A DNA stretch of 64,000 bases from Bacteroidota bacterium (lineage in GTDB: Bacteria; Bacteroidota; Bacteroidia; UBA8524): the NCBI GenBank assembly GCA_006226545.1, contig SBGR01000025.1:1-64000 (forward strand). The letters run 5' to 3'. Within the stretch, counting starts at the first letter, position 1, and each line of letters begins with the position of its first letter. The position numbers were made by a program, and so were the translations under genes. Below the pieces are notes generated by a model. It saw nothing but the letters and a program-made list of their open reading frames with translations, had not been told where the DNA came from and made no database searches. This document shows, piece after piece, positions 27,901 through 35,883 of the stretch.

Positions 27901-28842
27901 ATGATTAACGAACGCGAACTCAACGCCATGGTACAGCTCCTCGACGATACAGACGAGGAAGTGGTGCGCCTGGTGGAGGAGCGTATTTTGTCGTTAGGCG
28001 AAGAGGTGATTCCGATGTTGGAAGACCAGTGGGGACAAGACTTTAGCCTATTGCATCAAGAGCGATTGGAGCAGCTCATTCACAAGATTCAGTTTGATAC
28101 CACCTTGCAAGGTTTGAAGGATTGGAGAGCATCGGCTGAACAAGATTTGTTTGAAGGCTTTTACCTGCTCTCGCGTTACCGTTACCCGCATACCGACAAA
28201 CAGGAGCTAAGCAATAAGATCGATAAGATTAAGCTGGATGCTTGGCTGGAGCTGCATTACGATTTAACCGCACTGGAGAAGGTGCGCATCTTAAACCATA
28301 TCTTCTATAATGTAAATGGGTTTAAGGGCAATACAACGGATTACCATTCGCCCAATAATTCCTACCTCAATACCGTATTGGAAAGTCGCCAAGGCAACCC
28401 CATTTCCTTGGCCATCATTTATTCCATTGTAGCGCAACGTTTGGGTATTCCGGTATTTGGCGTTAACCTTCCGCAGCATTTTATTTTAGGCTATTGCATG
28501 GACTTTGAGTTGGACGGTAGCACACCGGAGCAACGCAACCTGATGATCAAAGAAGGGGAATTGGAAGAAGTGATGTTCTATATCAATCCCTTTAACAAAG
28601 GATTGGTTTTCACCAAGCAGAACATCGACGAGTTTATCAAACACCTGAAGATTCAATCGGTAGATACCTTTTTCAAACCCTGCAATAACGTGGAGATACT
28701 AAAACGCGTATTGCGCAACCTGGCCGGCAGCTATACCCGCAACAAAGAACTCCAATACCTACCGGAACTCGCCGCTATGATGGAAGTACTGGGCGGCAAG
28801 CTGGAAATGCACCTGAAGGATGATGAAGCACCGGAGGAATAG
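27901..28842 (+). CDS. SirB1-family protein with transglutaminase-like domain
   Basis: 313-aa soluble protein of the SirB1 / Transglut_core2 group. After an N-terminal HEAT-like stretch (EEVVRLVEERILSLGEEVIPML) comes the core fold with NTVLESRQGNPISLAIIYS and VNLPQHFILGY near residues 155-200, where classical members have a His/Cys pair; no catalytic cysteine is obvious, so it may be non-enzymatic. Function is not established for the family. Confidence 0.78.
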   Translation: MINERELNAMVQLLDDTDEEVVRLVEERILSLGEEVIPMLEDQWGQDFSLLHQERLEQLIHKIQFDTTLQGLKDWRASAEQDLFEGFYLLSRYRYPHTDKQELSNKIDKIKLDAWLELHYDLTALEKVRILNHIFYNVNGFKGNTTDYHSPNNSYLNTVLESRQGNPISLAIIYSIVAQRLGIPVFGVNLPQHFILGYCMDFELDGSTPEQRNLMIKEGELEEVMFYINPFNKGLVFTKQNIDEFIKHLKIQSVDTFFKPCNNVEILKRVLRNLAGSYTRNKELQYLPELAAMMEVLGGKLEMHLKDDEAPEE

Positions 28843-28921
28843 CAGAGGGCGTGGGGCAGAGGGCGGAGAGCTTGGAGCTGAGGGCTTGATGAGGGGATGA
28901 AGTGATGAAGGGATGAAGGGA
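28843..28921. repeat. Purine-rich intergenic minisatellite
   Basis: Degenerate repeats of GAGGGC(G/T)GAGAGCTTGG- and GATGAAGG-like units just after the SirB1 stop. The reverse-complement family (CTCTCCGCCCTC) forms the repeat at 33335-33430. From 28922 to 29065 I see nothing coding or structured beyond AT-rich sequence. Confidence 0.6.
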
Positions 28922-29065
28922 TTTTAAATTTCTGATAAACGGACTACTCCCTATTCTGTCTACGCTTTGCTGAAATTTTGAATTTCGAGTTATATCGATT
29001 ACCCGCCTCTATAAGTTCTGTGAAAAATTGAAAACGACGCATAGCAGAGAAACCAAAACCGAGTT

Positions 29066-29179
29066 AAGAAAACGGTTCGATTGCTGACGAAATGAAATTT
29101 AGGTTGAGCTAAACCAGTGAACTCTGACCTTTGTTGCGAAGTCTAACTAAGAATTTGCATAGGCCTGTGTTGGTTGCAG
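29066..29179 (-). other. Degenerate cassette-end (attC-like) element after the Abi gene
   Basis: Directly downstream of the minus-strand Abi_2 gene. Its right part (29168-29185, TGTTGGTTGCAGTTTTTA) aligns base by base with that after the second HEPN gene (30158-30175, TGTTGGGGGCAGTTTTTA); over 35 columns about 25 match. The far end (AACGGTT near 29069) matches the far end of the other element only in part, and no clean long-range pairing is left, so this copy appears worn. Confidence 0.4.
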
Positions 29180-29182
29180 TTT

Positions 29183-29863
29183 TTACAGATAATTCACTGA
29201 CTTAATTTTTGAATCTATGGAGTCGAATTTTTTAATATATATGCAGATTTCAGGGTCCATCCATTCCATTAAATCAAAGATTAGTTGTTTGATTATTTCT
29301 GCTTCTGTAAAGTCAATACTGGGCCCATTGAAACATATTGGTTCATTATGATAAACCCTGTTTCTAAATTCTCTTATTCTATTAAGCTTCCCATCTATAG
29401 AGCTTCTATTTTCAGAGGTAGGCTTGTGGGGAAATGCTTGAATTGGTGTTCCGCCAATTAGTCTATAGTGATGAGGCTGAAATAAACTAATCCAAAAACC
29501 AAGTGTTTGCTCTGCAATAACTTTCCCCGAAGTTATTGCCAATCCTCGTTGTCGTAATTTTCCTTCTGCTTTTTGAACACTGTTCTTTAAGAAGAATCTT
29601 GAAGGCCTTAGGCTTCCATCATTCATGAATCTGTTTTTTTGATTTAGTATCCAATTTGGGTCACTGAAATGGCTAGATACCTGATAGTAAATAGCATTTC
29701 TGAAGCATGTTTCAAAAAGACTAAGGATAGGGTAAAAAGATTGAGAAACTCTCAAGTTAACTCGATAAAGCTTTTGTGCTTTAGATTTTGAGTTTCCTGT
29801 TGCGATTAGGAATCTTTGTAATCGAGGTTGAGAAATGTAGTATTCTAGTTTTGAATAGTCCAA
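29183..29863 (-). CDS. AbiF/Abi_2-family HEPN protein
   Basis: 226-aa protein that fits the Abi_2 (AbiD/F) family: starts MDYSKLEYYISQPRLQRFL, has the alternating KAQKLYRVNLRVSQSFYPILSLFE helix, GKVIAEQTLGFWISLF near residue 118 and the HEPN motif REFRNRVYHNEP near 168, where R-x4-H is the expected RNase dyad. Such proteins act in abortive infection and, for AbiF, are controlled by a nearby small RNA. The start is TTG 29863, supported by the conserved N-terminus; a TATATTTG box lies 23 nt upstream. Local base composition is AT-rich compared with neighbours, suggesting acquisition. It is followed by a cassette-end element. Confidence 0.85.
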   Translation of the reverse strand: MDYSKLEYYISQPRLQRFLIATGNSKSKAQKLYRVNLRVSQSFYPILSLFETCFRNAIYYQVSSHFSDPNWILNQKNRFMNDGSLRPSRFFLKNSVQKAEGKLRQRGLAITSGKVIAEQTLGFWISLFQPHHYRLIGGTPIQAFPHKPTSENRSSIDGKLNRIREFRNRVYHNEPICFNGPSIDFTEAEIIKQLIFDLMEWMDPEICIYIKKFDSIDSKIKSVNYL

Positions 29864-29886
29864 GAAAATCCGGGTTTAGATTAATC

Positions 29887-29894
29887 CAAATATA
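29887..29894 (-). promoter_or_regulatory. TAnnTTTG -7 box for the Abi gene (TATATTTG, minus strand)
   Basis: Minus-strand box 23 nt before the Abi TTG start. It lies back to back with the plus-strand box at 29900-29907, so the gene and the small RNA are divergently transcribed. Confidence 0.5.
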
Positions 29895-29898
29895 AAGG

Positions 29899-29915
29899 TT
29901 ACCTTTGTAAGGTAA
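29899..29915. promoter_or_regulatory. Palindrome TTACCTT-TGT-AAGGTAA over the small-RNA promoter
   Basis: A perfect 7-bp inverted repeat with 3-nt centre includes the plus-strand TACCTTTG box (29900-29907). Being placed over one promoter and 5 nt from the opposing one, it could be an operator, or the 5' hairpin of the RNA. Confidence 0.5.
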
Positions 29916-29997
29916 TGCTTGGTAAAGCCTCTTTTCTATTTTGAAAACGTAATCAAGTAAAAGAAATCAAGGTCTTCTTCGGAAGACCTTTTTTTAT
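29908..29997 (+). ncRNA. Candidate small RNA divergent from the Abi gene
   Basis: A TAnnTTTG promoter box (29900-29907) and a strong terminator with UUCG tetraloop (29969-29995) bracket about 85 nt without an open frame. The RNA can form short stems (GCTT/AAGC, TTTTC/GAAAA) before the terminator. No plus-strand gene upstream needs this terminator: the nearest ended at 28842. AbiF genes are known to be associated with a structured RNA that acts as antitoxin; position upstream of the Abi start fits. Exact ends and structure are inferred. Confidence 0.6.
29969..29995 (+). terminator. Rho-independent terminator with UUCG tetraloop
   Basis: Perfect 9-bp stem AAGGTCTTC / GAAGACCTT closed by TTCG, followed by five more T. 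Orientation is plus because the T-run is on that side only. Confidence 0.88.
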
Positions 29998-30026
29998 GTC
30001 CTTTTTTCGAATCGAGAATAATTTCA

Positions 30027-30167
30027 GCCAACGGTCTAAGCTATGGTAAGTGAAGCACTGGAACCCAAAGCCACAGTTGATTGTATAATATAAGGAGACT
30101 GTGAATTTGCGATGATCCCAATGTCAAGAAGTAAGTGCCAGAATGTATTATAGCCCTTGTTGGGGGC
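30027..30167 (-). other. Cassette-end element, attC-like imperfect palindrome (141 nt)
   Basis: Outer arms GCCAAC (30027-30032) and GTTGGGGGC (30159-30167), second arms AGCTAT (30039-30044) and ATAGCC (30150-30155), and inner arms CACAGT / ACTGTG fold the whole segment into one long broken hairpin. On the minus strand it begins right after the HEPN gene stop with a CCCCAAC box and ends with GTTGGC, which resembles the RYYYAAC...GTTRRRY frame of integron attC sites. Similar elements follow many accessory genes in Bacteroidota as far as I recall. No integrase gene is in the window. Confidence 0.5.
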
Positions 30168-30172
30168 AGTTT

Positions 30173-30772
30173 TTATTTTCTATCAATTCTTTCATCACGC
30201 AGTCTTATCAATTGAGGTTGAAATATTCTAAATGCCGTAATTGTATTCAAACAGAGGGATTTATAGCGATTTCTGAGATTATCAGAATCTTCCGTGTGAG
30301 TTTCATATTCATAATCACCTTCATATTCAGTTGTCAACGTTATAAGCTTGTCAACTGTGGATTTCTTGCGATTCTCTGGTAGAATTTTTAGCTGGTCTAA
30401 GCTAATAATTGAAAACTCGTGAGCGAATTCATTTCGAATATTATTCACGCATCTGCACGCTTGAAAGATTTGTCTCGGGAATAAACGAAAAGAGGCTAAT
30501 AGGTTAATTTTAGTACTAGTGGAAGTTTTGGAGATGCCTAAATAATTGTCAAAGTCAGGGAATAAAGTTTCAATTGACCTATTTATATGAAATTCCAGAA
30601 AAAGAGCGAAATAAATCACGGCGTTACGATCTTCTTTTGATTCGTTAAAGACTTTCACATGGGAAGGAACTTCATGATTCCAATCTCGGAGTATTTCAGT
30701 TTGGAACTCTCCATTATAGCCATTAAAAATTGACTCGTCCTCATAATCAGTATAGAATATTTTCTTTTCCAT
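30173..30772 (-). CDS. HEPN-like protein of unknown family
   Basis: 199-aa soluble protein, AT-rich gene. Helical throughout; the segment CVNNIRNEFAHEFS near residue 115-128 carries an R-x4-H motif (RNEFAH) as in HEPN ribonucleases. I cannot assign a named family. ATG 30772 (MEKKIFYTDYED) is preferred over a TTG five codons upstream. Followed by the attC-like element and placed beside the Abi_2 gene in the same orientation, which suggests a second defence-type cassette. Confidence 0.65.
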   Translation of the reverse strand: MEKKIFYTDYEDESIFNGYNGEFQTEILRDWNHEVPSHVKVFNESKEDRNAVIYFALFLEFHINRSIETLFPDFDNYLGISKTSTSTKINLLASFRLFPRQIFQACRCVNNIRNEFAHEFSIISLDQLKILPENRKKSTVDKLITLTTEYEGDYEYETHTEDSDNLRNRYKSLCLNTITAFRIFQPQLIRLRDERIDRK

Positions 30773-30797
30773 TTTATGTTGACCCAACTAATTTATC

Positions 30798-30817
30798 TGC
30801 GCAACTACCATTGCGCA
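30798..30817. promoter_or_regulatory. Inverted repeat upstream of the HEPN-like gene
   Basis: TGCGCAA-ctacca-TTGCGCA, perfect 7-bp arms, 26 nt upstream of the ATG at 30772. Could be an operator or a small hairpin. Nothing else is seen in 30818-30963. Confidence 0.4.
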
Positions 30818-30963
30818 AGGCTGGTATGAACGCTAAACTAAAGTTCGTAAATAATGAATCAAAGGTTCTATATACTTACCTGCAAACTTGATAATTCCAA
30901 TTTTGAGTATGCCTCAGAACCATTTAAACAGAAGGTGTATTACGCAAATAAGTGCTGATTAAT

Positions 30964-31704
30964 CTATTGCACCACATTGTACCGAATCAAACTCCAGCGG
31001 CTGCCATTTACCTCCTCAAAGTAGACTGGGCCAATATGCTTGGCAAAAATGATTTCCTTATACCAGCCAATTTCTTTGATGATATCAGGATAGAAATAGA
31101 CAACAAGATCACTATAGGCCACATTATTTATAATAGTATCTTGAATCTTTCTGAAAGCCAAACCAGAGGCATTCTTTTGAGAGGTCATGATTTCCTTAGA
31201 ATATGTAAAAAAGGTGCACCAAGATTTATTTGGATAATAATAATCAGTGACTTCACCATGCTGTTGACCAGGACTGCTTATCGTATACAGGCTTAAACTT
31301 CTGCCAATGAAATATGGTGGCATATTATGCAGGCTAGATTGCAACTGCATATCCAATGTCTCAAAGCAATATGGCTCGCTATAATCATGGTTCTGGACTG
31401 TGTTGTTTTCGAAACCCTCTATATATCGGCTTACCCAAAAACTATCCGTAATGTTTGTGTCTGATAGATTCTGATAAATCCACCAGGAACCAGGTTTATA
31501 AATATAAATATCTTTAAATAGTTGAACCTGCTTAACCGTGTTAGACTCTACACAAGGTTTATCGTCTTGAAGTTTATCTGAGCATCCCGTAAGGTTAAAA
31601 AGCGCAATACCAAAGGCAAAAGCCAGCGTTGCCATTTTAGTAATGGTTTTCAAGCGATGTTTAAACTTGAATTCACAATTCTTGGCGGGATTAATTAAAT
31701 GCAT
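30964..31704 (-). CDS. Tandem-triplicated lipoprotein, copy 1
   Basis: 246-aa predicted lipoprotein (lipobox ending LTGC-SDK after a hydrophobic stretch preceded by KHRLKTITK). Shares with copies 2 and 3 the blocks SDKLQDDKPC, PGSWWIYQNLSDT, NHDYSEPYCFETL and the final VNGSRWSLIRYNVVQ. Probably periplasmic or outer-membrane anchored; no known domain. ATG 31704 (MHLINPAKN) is shared with copy 2; a shorter start is possible. AT-rich. Most diverged from copy 3. Confidence 0.75.
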   Translation of the reverse strand: MHLINPAKNCEFKFKHRLKTITKMATLAFAFGIALFNLTGCSDKLQDDKPCVESNTVKQVQLFKDIYIYKPGSWWIYQNLSDTNITDSFWVSRYIEGFENNTVQNHDYSEPYCFETLDMQLQSSLHNMPPYFIGRSLSLYTISSPGQQHGEVTDYYYPNKSWCTFFTYSKEIMTSQKNASGLAFRKIQDTIINNVAYSDLVVYFYPDIIKEIGWYKEIIFAKHIGPVYFEEVNGSRWSLIRYNVVQ

Positions 31705-31715
31705 AATAATCTGAA

Positions 31716-32456
31716 TTATTGCACCACATTGTACCGAATCAAACTCCAGCGGCTACCGTTTATTTCTTCAAAGTAGACTGGGCCAATATGCTTGGCAAAA
31801 GTGAGTTCTTTATACCAACCGATTTCCTTAATAATGCTTGGGTAATAAAATGAAACCAGATCTGTGTATTTTCTAGAATGAATAACAGAGTCGGCAATTA
31901 TTCTATAGGATAAACCGGACGCAGATTCTTGAGAATACATTGAGTCGTTGATATATAAAAAATAGATTCCGCTTGAACTATTAGAATAGAAGTAGTCAGA
32001 GAATCTTCCGCTTGGGTTCTCTGGACTGCTATTGGTGGATAATGACAGTTTGCGTCCAATAAAATACGGTTCAGTGTAATTCATTTTAGATTGCAATTGC
32101 ATATTTATTGTCTCGAAACAGTAAGGGTTACTGTAATCATGATTTTGGACGGTATTATTCACATAACCTTCTTCGTATCGGCTTACCCAGAAACTATCTG
32201 TGATGGTGGTGTCTGCTAAATTCTGGTATATCCACCAAGAGCCAGGTTTGTAGATATAAAAATCCTTAAAGAGCTGAACCTGCTTAACCGTGTTAGACTC
32301 TACACAAGGTTTATCGTCTTGCATTTTATCTGAACATCCAGTGAAGTTAAAAAGCGGAATACCCAAGACTAAAGCCAGCGTTGCCATTTTAGCAATGGTT
32401 TTCAAGCGATGTTTAAACATGGATTCAAAATTCTTGGCGGGATTAATTAAATGCAT
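31716..32456 (-). CDS. Tandem-triplicated lipoprotein, copy 2
   Basis: 246-aa paralogue, same length as copy 1 and separated from it by the same 11-nt junction that separates it from copy 3. Lipobox FNFTGC-SDK. Alternative starts are ATG 32420 (MFKHRLK) or 32387. Function unknown. Confidence 0.75.
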   Translation of the reverse strand: MHLINPAKNFESMFKHRLKTIAKMATLALVLGIPLFNFTGCSDKMQDDKPCVESNTVKQVQLFKDFYIYKPGSWWIYQNLADTTITDSFWVSRYEEGYVNNTVQNHDYSNPYCFETINMQLQSKMNYTEPYFIGRKLSLSTNSSPENPSGRFSDYFYSNSSSGIYFLYINDSMYSQESASGLSYRIIADSVIHSRKYTDLVSFYYPSIIKEIGWYKELTFAKHIGPVYFEEINGSRWSLIRYNVVQ

Positions 32457-32467
32457 AATAATCTGAA

Positions 32468-33157
32468 TTATTGCACCACATTGTACCGAATCAAACTCCA
32501 TCGGCTGCCGTTTACCTCTTCGTAGTAAACAGGACCCACGTTTCTGGCAAATGTTAGCACTTTGTATAAGCCTATCGATTTAATTATACCTGGATAGTAA
32601 AAAGAAACTAAATCACTAAATGCTATATTATTAATAGTAGTATCTCCTATTGCTCTAAAAGCTAAACCGGTGGCAGTTTCTTGCGAATACATAGAATCAC
32701 CTTCAAAATGAAAATAAGTACTTGTAGCAGGAGAATTGGAAGAGTAATGATAGTATGTCCCAAAGACATCTTGTGGACTACTTTGAAAGTCTAGTGACAA
32801 TTGGCGTACAACAAAATAAGGCTCTGAGTAATTAAGCTTTGATTGAATGTGCATTGTTAGTACTTCAAAACAGTAGGGTTCACTGTAATCTCGATTTTGC
32901 ACTGTGTTGTTTTTCAGGTCTTCGGCAGAAAAATTGACCCAAAGACTATCTTTAATTGTTGTGTCAGCTAGGTTTTGATACACCCACCAACTGCCTTCCT
33001 TGAAATAATAGAAATCTTTAAAGCGCTGTATATGCCATACCGTATTCGATTCCATACAAGGTTTATCGTCTTGAAGTTTATCTGAACAACCGGTGAGGTT
33101 AAAAAGCGCAATACCCAAGCCTAAAGCGAAGGATAGTAGTTTAGTAGTTGTGTTCAT
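32468..33157 (-). CDS. Tandem-triplicated lipoprotein, copy 3 (promoter-proximal)
   Basis: 229-aa paralogue with a shorter leader (MNTTTKLLSFALGLGIALF, lipobox LTGC, Cys24). It is the first gene of the array and likely closest to the promoter. The longer leader of copies 1 and 2 seems to come from the junction sequence. Function unknown. Confidence 0.75.
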   Translation of the reverse strand: MNTTTKLLSFALGLGIALFNLTGCSDKLQDDKPCMESNTVWHIQRFKDFYYFKEGSWWVYQNLADTTIKDSLWVNFSAEDLKNNTVQNRDYSEPYCFEVLTMHIQSKLNYSEPYFVVRQLSLDFQSSPQDVFGTYYHYSSNSPATSTYFHFEGDSMYSQETATGLAFRAIGDTTINNIAFSDLVSFYYPGIIKSIGLYKVLTFARNVGPVYYEEVNGSRWSLIRYNVVQ

Positions 33158-33334
33158 GGTTCACGGGTTCCGCTAAATTAACTAGAAAATCTTAGCTAAG
33201 ACAACTTCTAGTTTGAATTAGATGCGCCGTAGCCTGCTACTGGAAGGTTTGAATATCAATTTTCATTCAACAAAGCAGGAATGTTTCAAAATAGCTCTGT
33301 ATTAGAACTTTTGGTCCCGAAGGCATTCCGGATT

Positions 33335-33430
33335 GGCTCTCCGCTCTCTGCTCCCTGCCCTTGGCTCTCAACCCTCGGCTCTCTGCTCTCCGCCCTCAGC
33401 TCCCTGCTCTCCGCCCTCCGCCCTCTGCCC
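33335..33430. repeat. Pyrimidine-rich intergenic minisatellite
   Basis: Degenerate CTCTCCGCCCTC / GCTCCCTGC units in about 95 nt just 3' of nadE. It is the reverse-complement family of the repeat at 28843-28921. Upstream, 33158-33334 holds nothing I can support. Confidence 0.7.
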
Positions 33431-33432
33431 TT

Positions 33433-35076
33433 CTACTGCAGGTACTTCGCCACAATCGGCATTCTTCTGCCCATACCAAAGGCTTTGGCCGATACTCGTA
33501 GAATTGGAGGAGTCTGAAAACGTTTGTACTCGTTCATGTTCACCAATTTCAGAATACGTTTAACAAGGGCTTCGTCGTAGCCGGCGGCGATAATCTCTTT
33601 GGGTCCTTTGCGTTCCTCGATGTACTGGTACAGCACTTCATCCAAGATATCGTATTCCGGCAAGCTGTCGCTGTCTTTTTGGTCCGGTCTCAGCTCCGCG
33701 CTTGGGGCTTTGGTCAGGATATTCTCCGGTATGATTTCCTGCTGCTTATTGATGAAACGCGCCAGCTCATAAACCTGGGTTTTGTATAAGTCGCCAATAA
33801 CGGAAAGTCCGCCGCACATATCGCCGTAGAGCGTGCCGTAGCCTACCGCGTTTTCGCTTTTATTGGACGTATTCAACAGGATATACCCAAACTTATTGGA
33901 AAGGGCCATCAGCAGGAGTCCGCGCGATCTACTTTGAATATTCTCTTCGGTAAGATCCGGTGTGGTACCTGCAAAATGGGGCAGCAAACTTTGTTCAATG
34001 GCAGCCACACTTTGCTCGATAGGCAAGATATCGTACGGCGTACCTAGGTTTTTACTCAGTTGTTCAGCATCGTTCACCGAGTGATCGGAAGAATAACGGG
34101 AAGGCAAAAGGATGGCTCTCACGTTTTCCGCACCAAGTGCACGGGCAGCCAATGCTTGCACCACAGCGGAGTCGATACCGCCGGAGCTGCCCAGAATGGC
34201 TTTGCTGAATCCTAGTTTTTTAAAGTAGTCGCGGATGCCGGTAACCAGGGCATCGTGTATCAATTCAATGCGTTCGGTAGGCAAGAAGCTGGTGTCTTCG
34301 CTCGCCTGAATAAGGGCGCCCGACTCAAACTCGTAACATTTGAATTCCTCATCGAAGTAGGCCATTTCATCTACCAAGGTACCGTCGGCATTGATGGCCA
34401 AGGAGCCACCGTCGAAGATCAACTCCGTCTGCGCACCTACGTGGTTCAGGTAAAGCAGCGGCAGTTGATAGCTCTGGCAGTTTTCTACCAATACGGCCTT
34501 TCTTTTTTCGATGTGGTTTTTGCTAAATGGCGAAGCCGCGATATTGATCATCAATACCGGATTTTCTTCCTTCAACAAATCCATAGGAGTAAACTTATAC
34601 AATTGCTCTGAACCTAGGTTCCAGAGGTCCTCGCAGATGGTGAGTGCCACGGTTTGGCCATTGATGTTCACACAATGTACATCGTGAGAAGGCTCAAAGT
34701 AACGGTACTCGTCAAAGATATCGTAGGTAGGTAAGAGGCTTTTGTAAACGCGATCTTGGATCTTGCCATCGCTCATTACAATGGCAGAGTTATAAAGCGA
34801 TTTGCCTTTGCCGTAATCGTTTCGGCTAGGCGCCCCAACAATGGCGGCAATGCCTTGGCAATGTGAGGCGATTTCGTTTAAGTGAAACTCACACGAATCG
34901 ATAAATTCCCTAAACTCCAAGAAGTCGCGCGGGGGATAACCACAAAGCGCAAGCTCAGCGAAGACCACCAAATCAGCTCCTTCTGCTTTGGCTTTTTCAA
35001 TATTGGAAATAATCTGTCCGGTATTGAACGCAAAGTTCCCGGTATGGTAGTTTAGCTGAGCTAAGGCAATCTTCAA
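33433..35076 (-). CDS. nadE: Glutamine-dependent NAD+ synthase
   Basis: 547-aa two-domain enzyme. The N-terminal nitrilase-type glutaminase domain (to about residue 250) has the Glu of VFAELALCGYPPRDF, the Lys region SLLPTYDIFDEYRYF and the Cys of ICEDLWN; the C-terminal synthetase carries the P-loop GSSGGIDSAVVQALA near 293. It makes NAD+ from nicotinate adenine dinucleotide using glutamine nitrogen. Start is TTG 35076 (MKIALAQLNYHTGNF), matching the family N-terminus. It is 18 nt downstream of the beta-barrel gene in one operon. Confidence 0.95.
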   Translation of the reverse strand: MKIALAQLNYHTGNFAFNTGQIISNIEKAKAEGADLVVFAELALCGYPPRDFLEFREFIDSCEFHLNEIASHCQGIAAIVGAPSRNDYGKGKSLYNSAIVMSDGKIQDRVYKSLLPTYDIFDEYRYFEPSHDVHCVNINGQTVALTICEDLWNLGSEQLYKFTPMDLLKEENPVLMINIAASPFSKNHIEKRKAVLVENCQSYQLPLLYLNHVGAQTELIFDGGSLAINADGTLVDEMAYFDEEFKCYEFESGALIQASEDTSFLPTERIELIHDALVTGIRDYFKKLGFSKAILGSSGGIDSAVVQALAARALGAENVRAILLPSRYSSDHSVNDAEQLSKNLGTPYDILPIEQSVAAIEQSLLPHFAGTTPDLTEENIQSRSRGLLLMALSNKFGYILLNTSNKSENAVGYGTLYGDMCGGLSVIGDLYKTQVYELARFINKQQEIIPENILTKAPSAELRPDQKDSDSLPEYDILDEVLYQYIEERKGPKEIIAAGYDEALVKRILKLVNMNEYKRFQTPPILRVSAKAFGMGRRMPIVAKYLQ

Positions 35077-35094
35077 TGTCTAATCTTTAATCGG

Positions 35095-35850
35095 TTAAAA
35101 ACGTACGCCGGCCATAATTCCGAAGGAGTTGATACGTCCAACAGAACCTTCAGCCTTCATCACGTTAAGCAGGCCATATTCGTAGCGAATGCCCATGATG
35201 ATGGAGGTGCTTCCGCTCAAATTCCACTCAGCACCTGCGCTAACCATCAATGGAACACGCAAAGCACTTACGTTGTCTTCTTCTAGGAAGTAACGGCGGT
35301 TATCATCGCTAACAATGCTGGCATCAGCATAGTCAAAGTCGTTTTCATTTTCATTTACAAAGCGGTCAATCGCATCGTCGGGATTGCTGCCAAATACGCC
35401 GGTATTGCTGTAATCGGCGCGAATGCTTCTGTAGTTGATCAGTGGCGCAATACCAATCTGACCGAAATAACGCCAGTAGCCAATTTCTCCGGTTCTGAGT
35501 TTAATGCTGATGGGAATCTGGAATGCTCTTTCTTTATACTTGATGCCGACATCACCAAAACGATTGGATTTTTGGGATAAGCTATCGGCCATCACGCTGT
35601 AGCTACCGGAGTAATGCAATAATTCTACGCTGAACGCATAGTTTTTAGCGAAGAACTGATCGAAGCTCAGTCCGAGGCTTATACCGGCATTTACGCCATC
35701 GCCACTCAGGTTTTTACTTTCCGCAGTGAACCAGTTTAGTTTGCTGACAGTCAGTAATCCCAAATGAAATTTTTTCTCGTCTGTGTCGTTTTGTGCTTGG
35801 CTGTTCAACGCAAAGCAGAGGATTAATAAGGTGGACAGTAGTTTTTTCAT
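35095..35850 (-). CDS. Outer-membrane beta-barrel protein (PorT-like family)
   Basis: 251-aa protein with signal peptide (MKKLLSTLLILCFALNSQAQ) and a run of amphipathic strands with a terminal GIMAGVRF, as in small OmpA/PorT-like barrels. It sits before nadE on the same strand and divergently from gldB. PorT-type barrels take part in T9SS, and the gldB neighbour makes this worth testing, but the similarity alone does not prove it. Confidence 0.78.
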   Translation of the reverse strand: MKKLLSTLLILCFALNSQAQNDTDEKKFHLGLLTVSKLNWFTAESKNLSGDGVNAGISLGLSFDQFFAKNYAFSVELLHYSGSYSVMADSLSQKSNRFGDVGIKYKERAFQIPISIKLRTGEIGYWRYFGQIGIAPLINYRSIRADYSNTGVFGSNPDDAIDRFVNENENDFDYADASIVSDDNRRYFLEEDNVSALRVPLMVSAGAEWNLSGSTSIIMGIRYEYGLLNVMKAEGSVGRINSFGIMAGVRF

Positions 35851-35883
35851 AATTTTGGGCTCGTTTATTCAACAGACACAAAG

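Larger units (their letters stand above)
30964..32467. repeat. Direct tandem duplication, 752-bp period
   Basis: The stops of copies 1, 2 and 3 lie exactly 752 bp apart (30964, 31716, 32468). The junction (last codons, 11-nt spacer, ATG of the next copy) is nearly identical at both sites, so copies 1 and 2 arose by unequal crossing-over. Confidence 0.85.

Noticed and set aside
30952-31296. Plus-strand open frame across lipoprotein copy 1
   Set aside because: Antisense to a clear gene that is present three times; the frame is not kept in the other copies.
33281-33563. Open frames across the pyrimidine-rich repeat before nadE
   Set aside because: Built from the simple repeat and the antisense of nadE.
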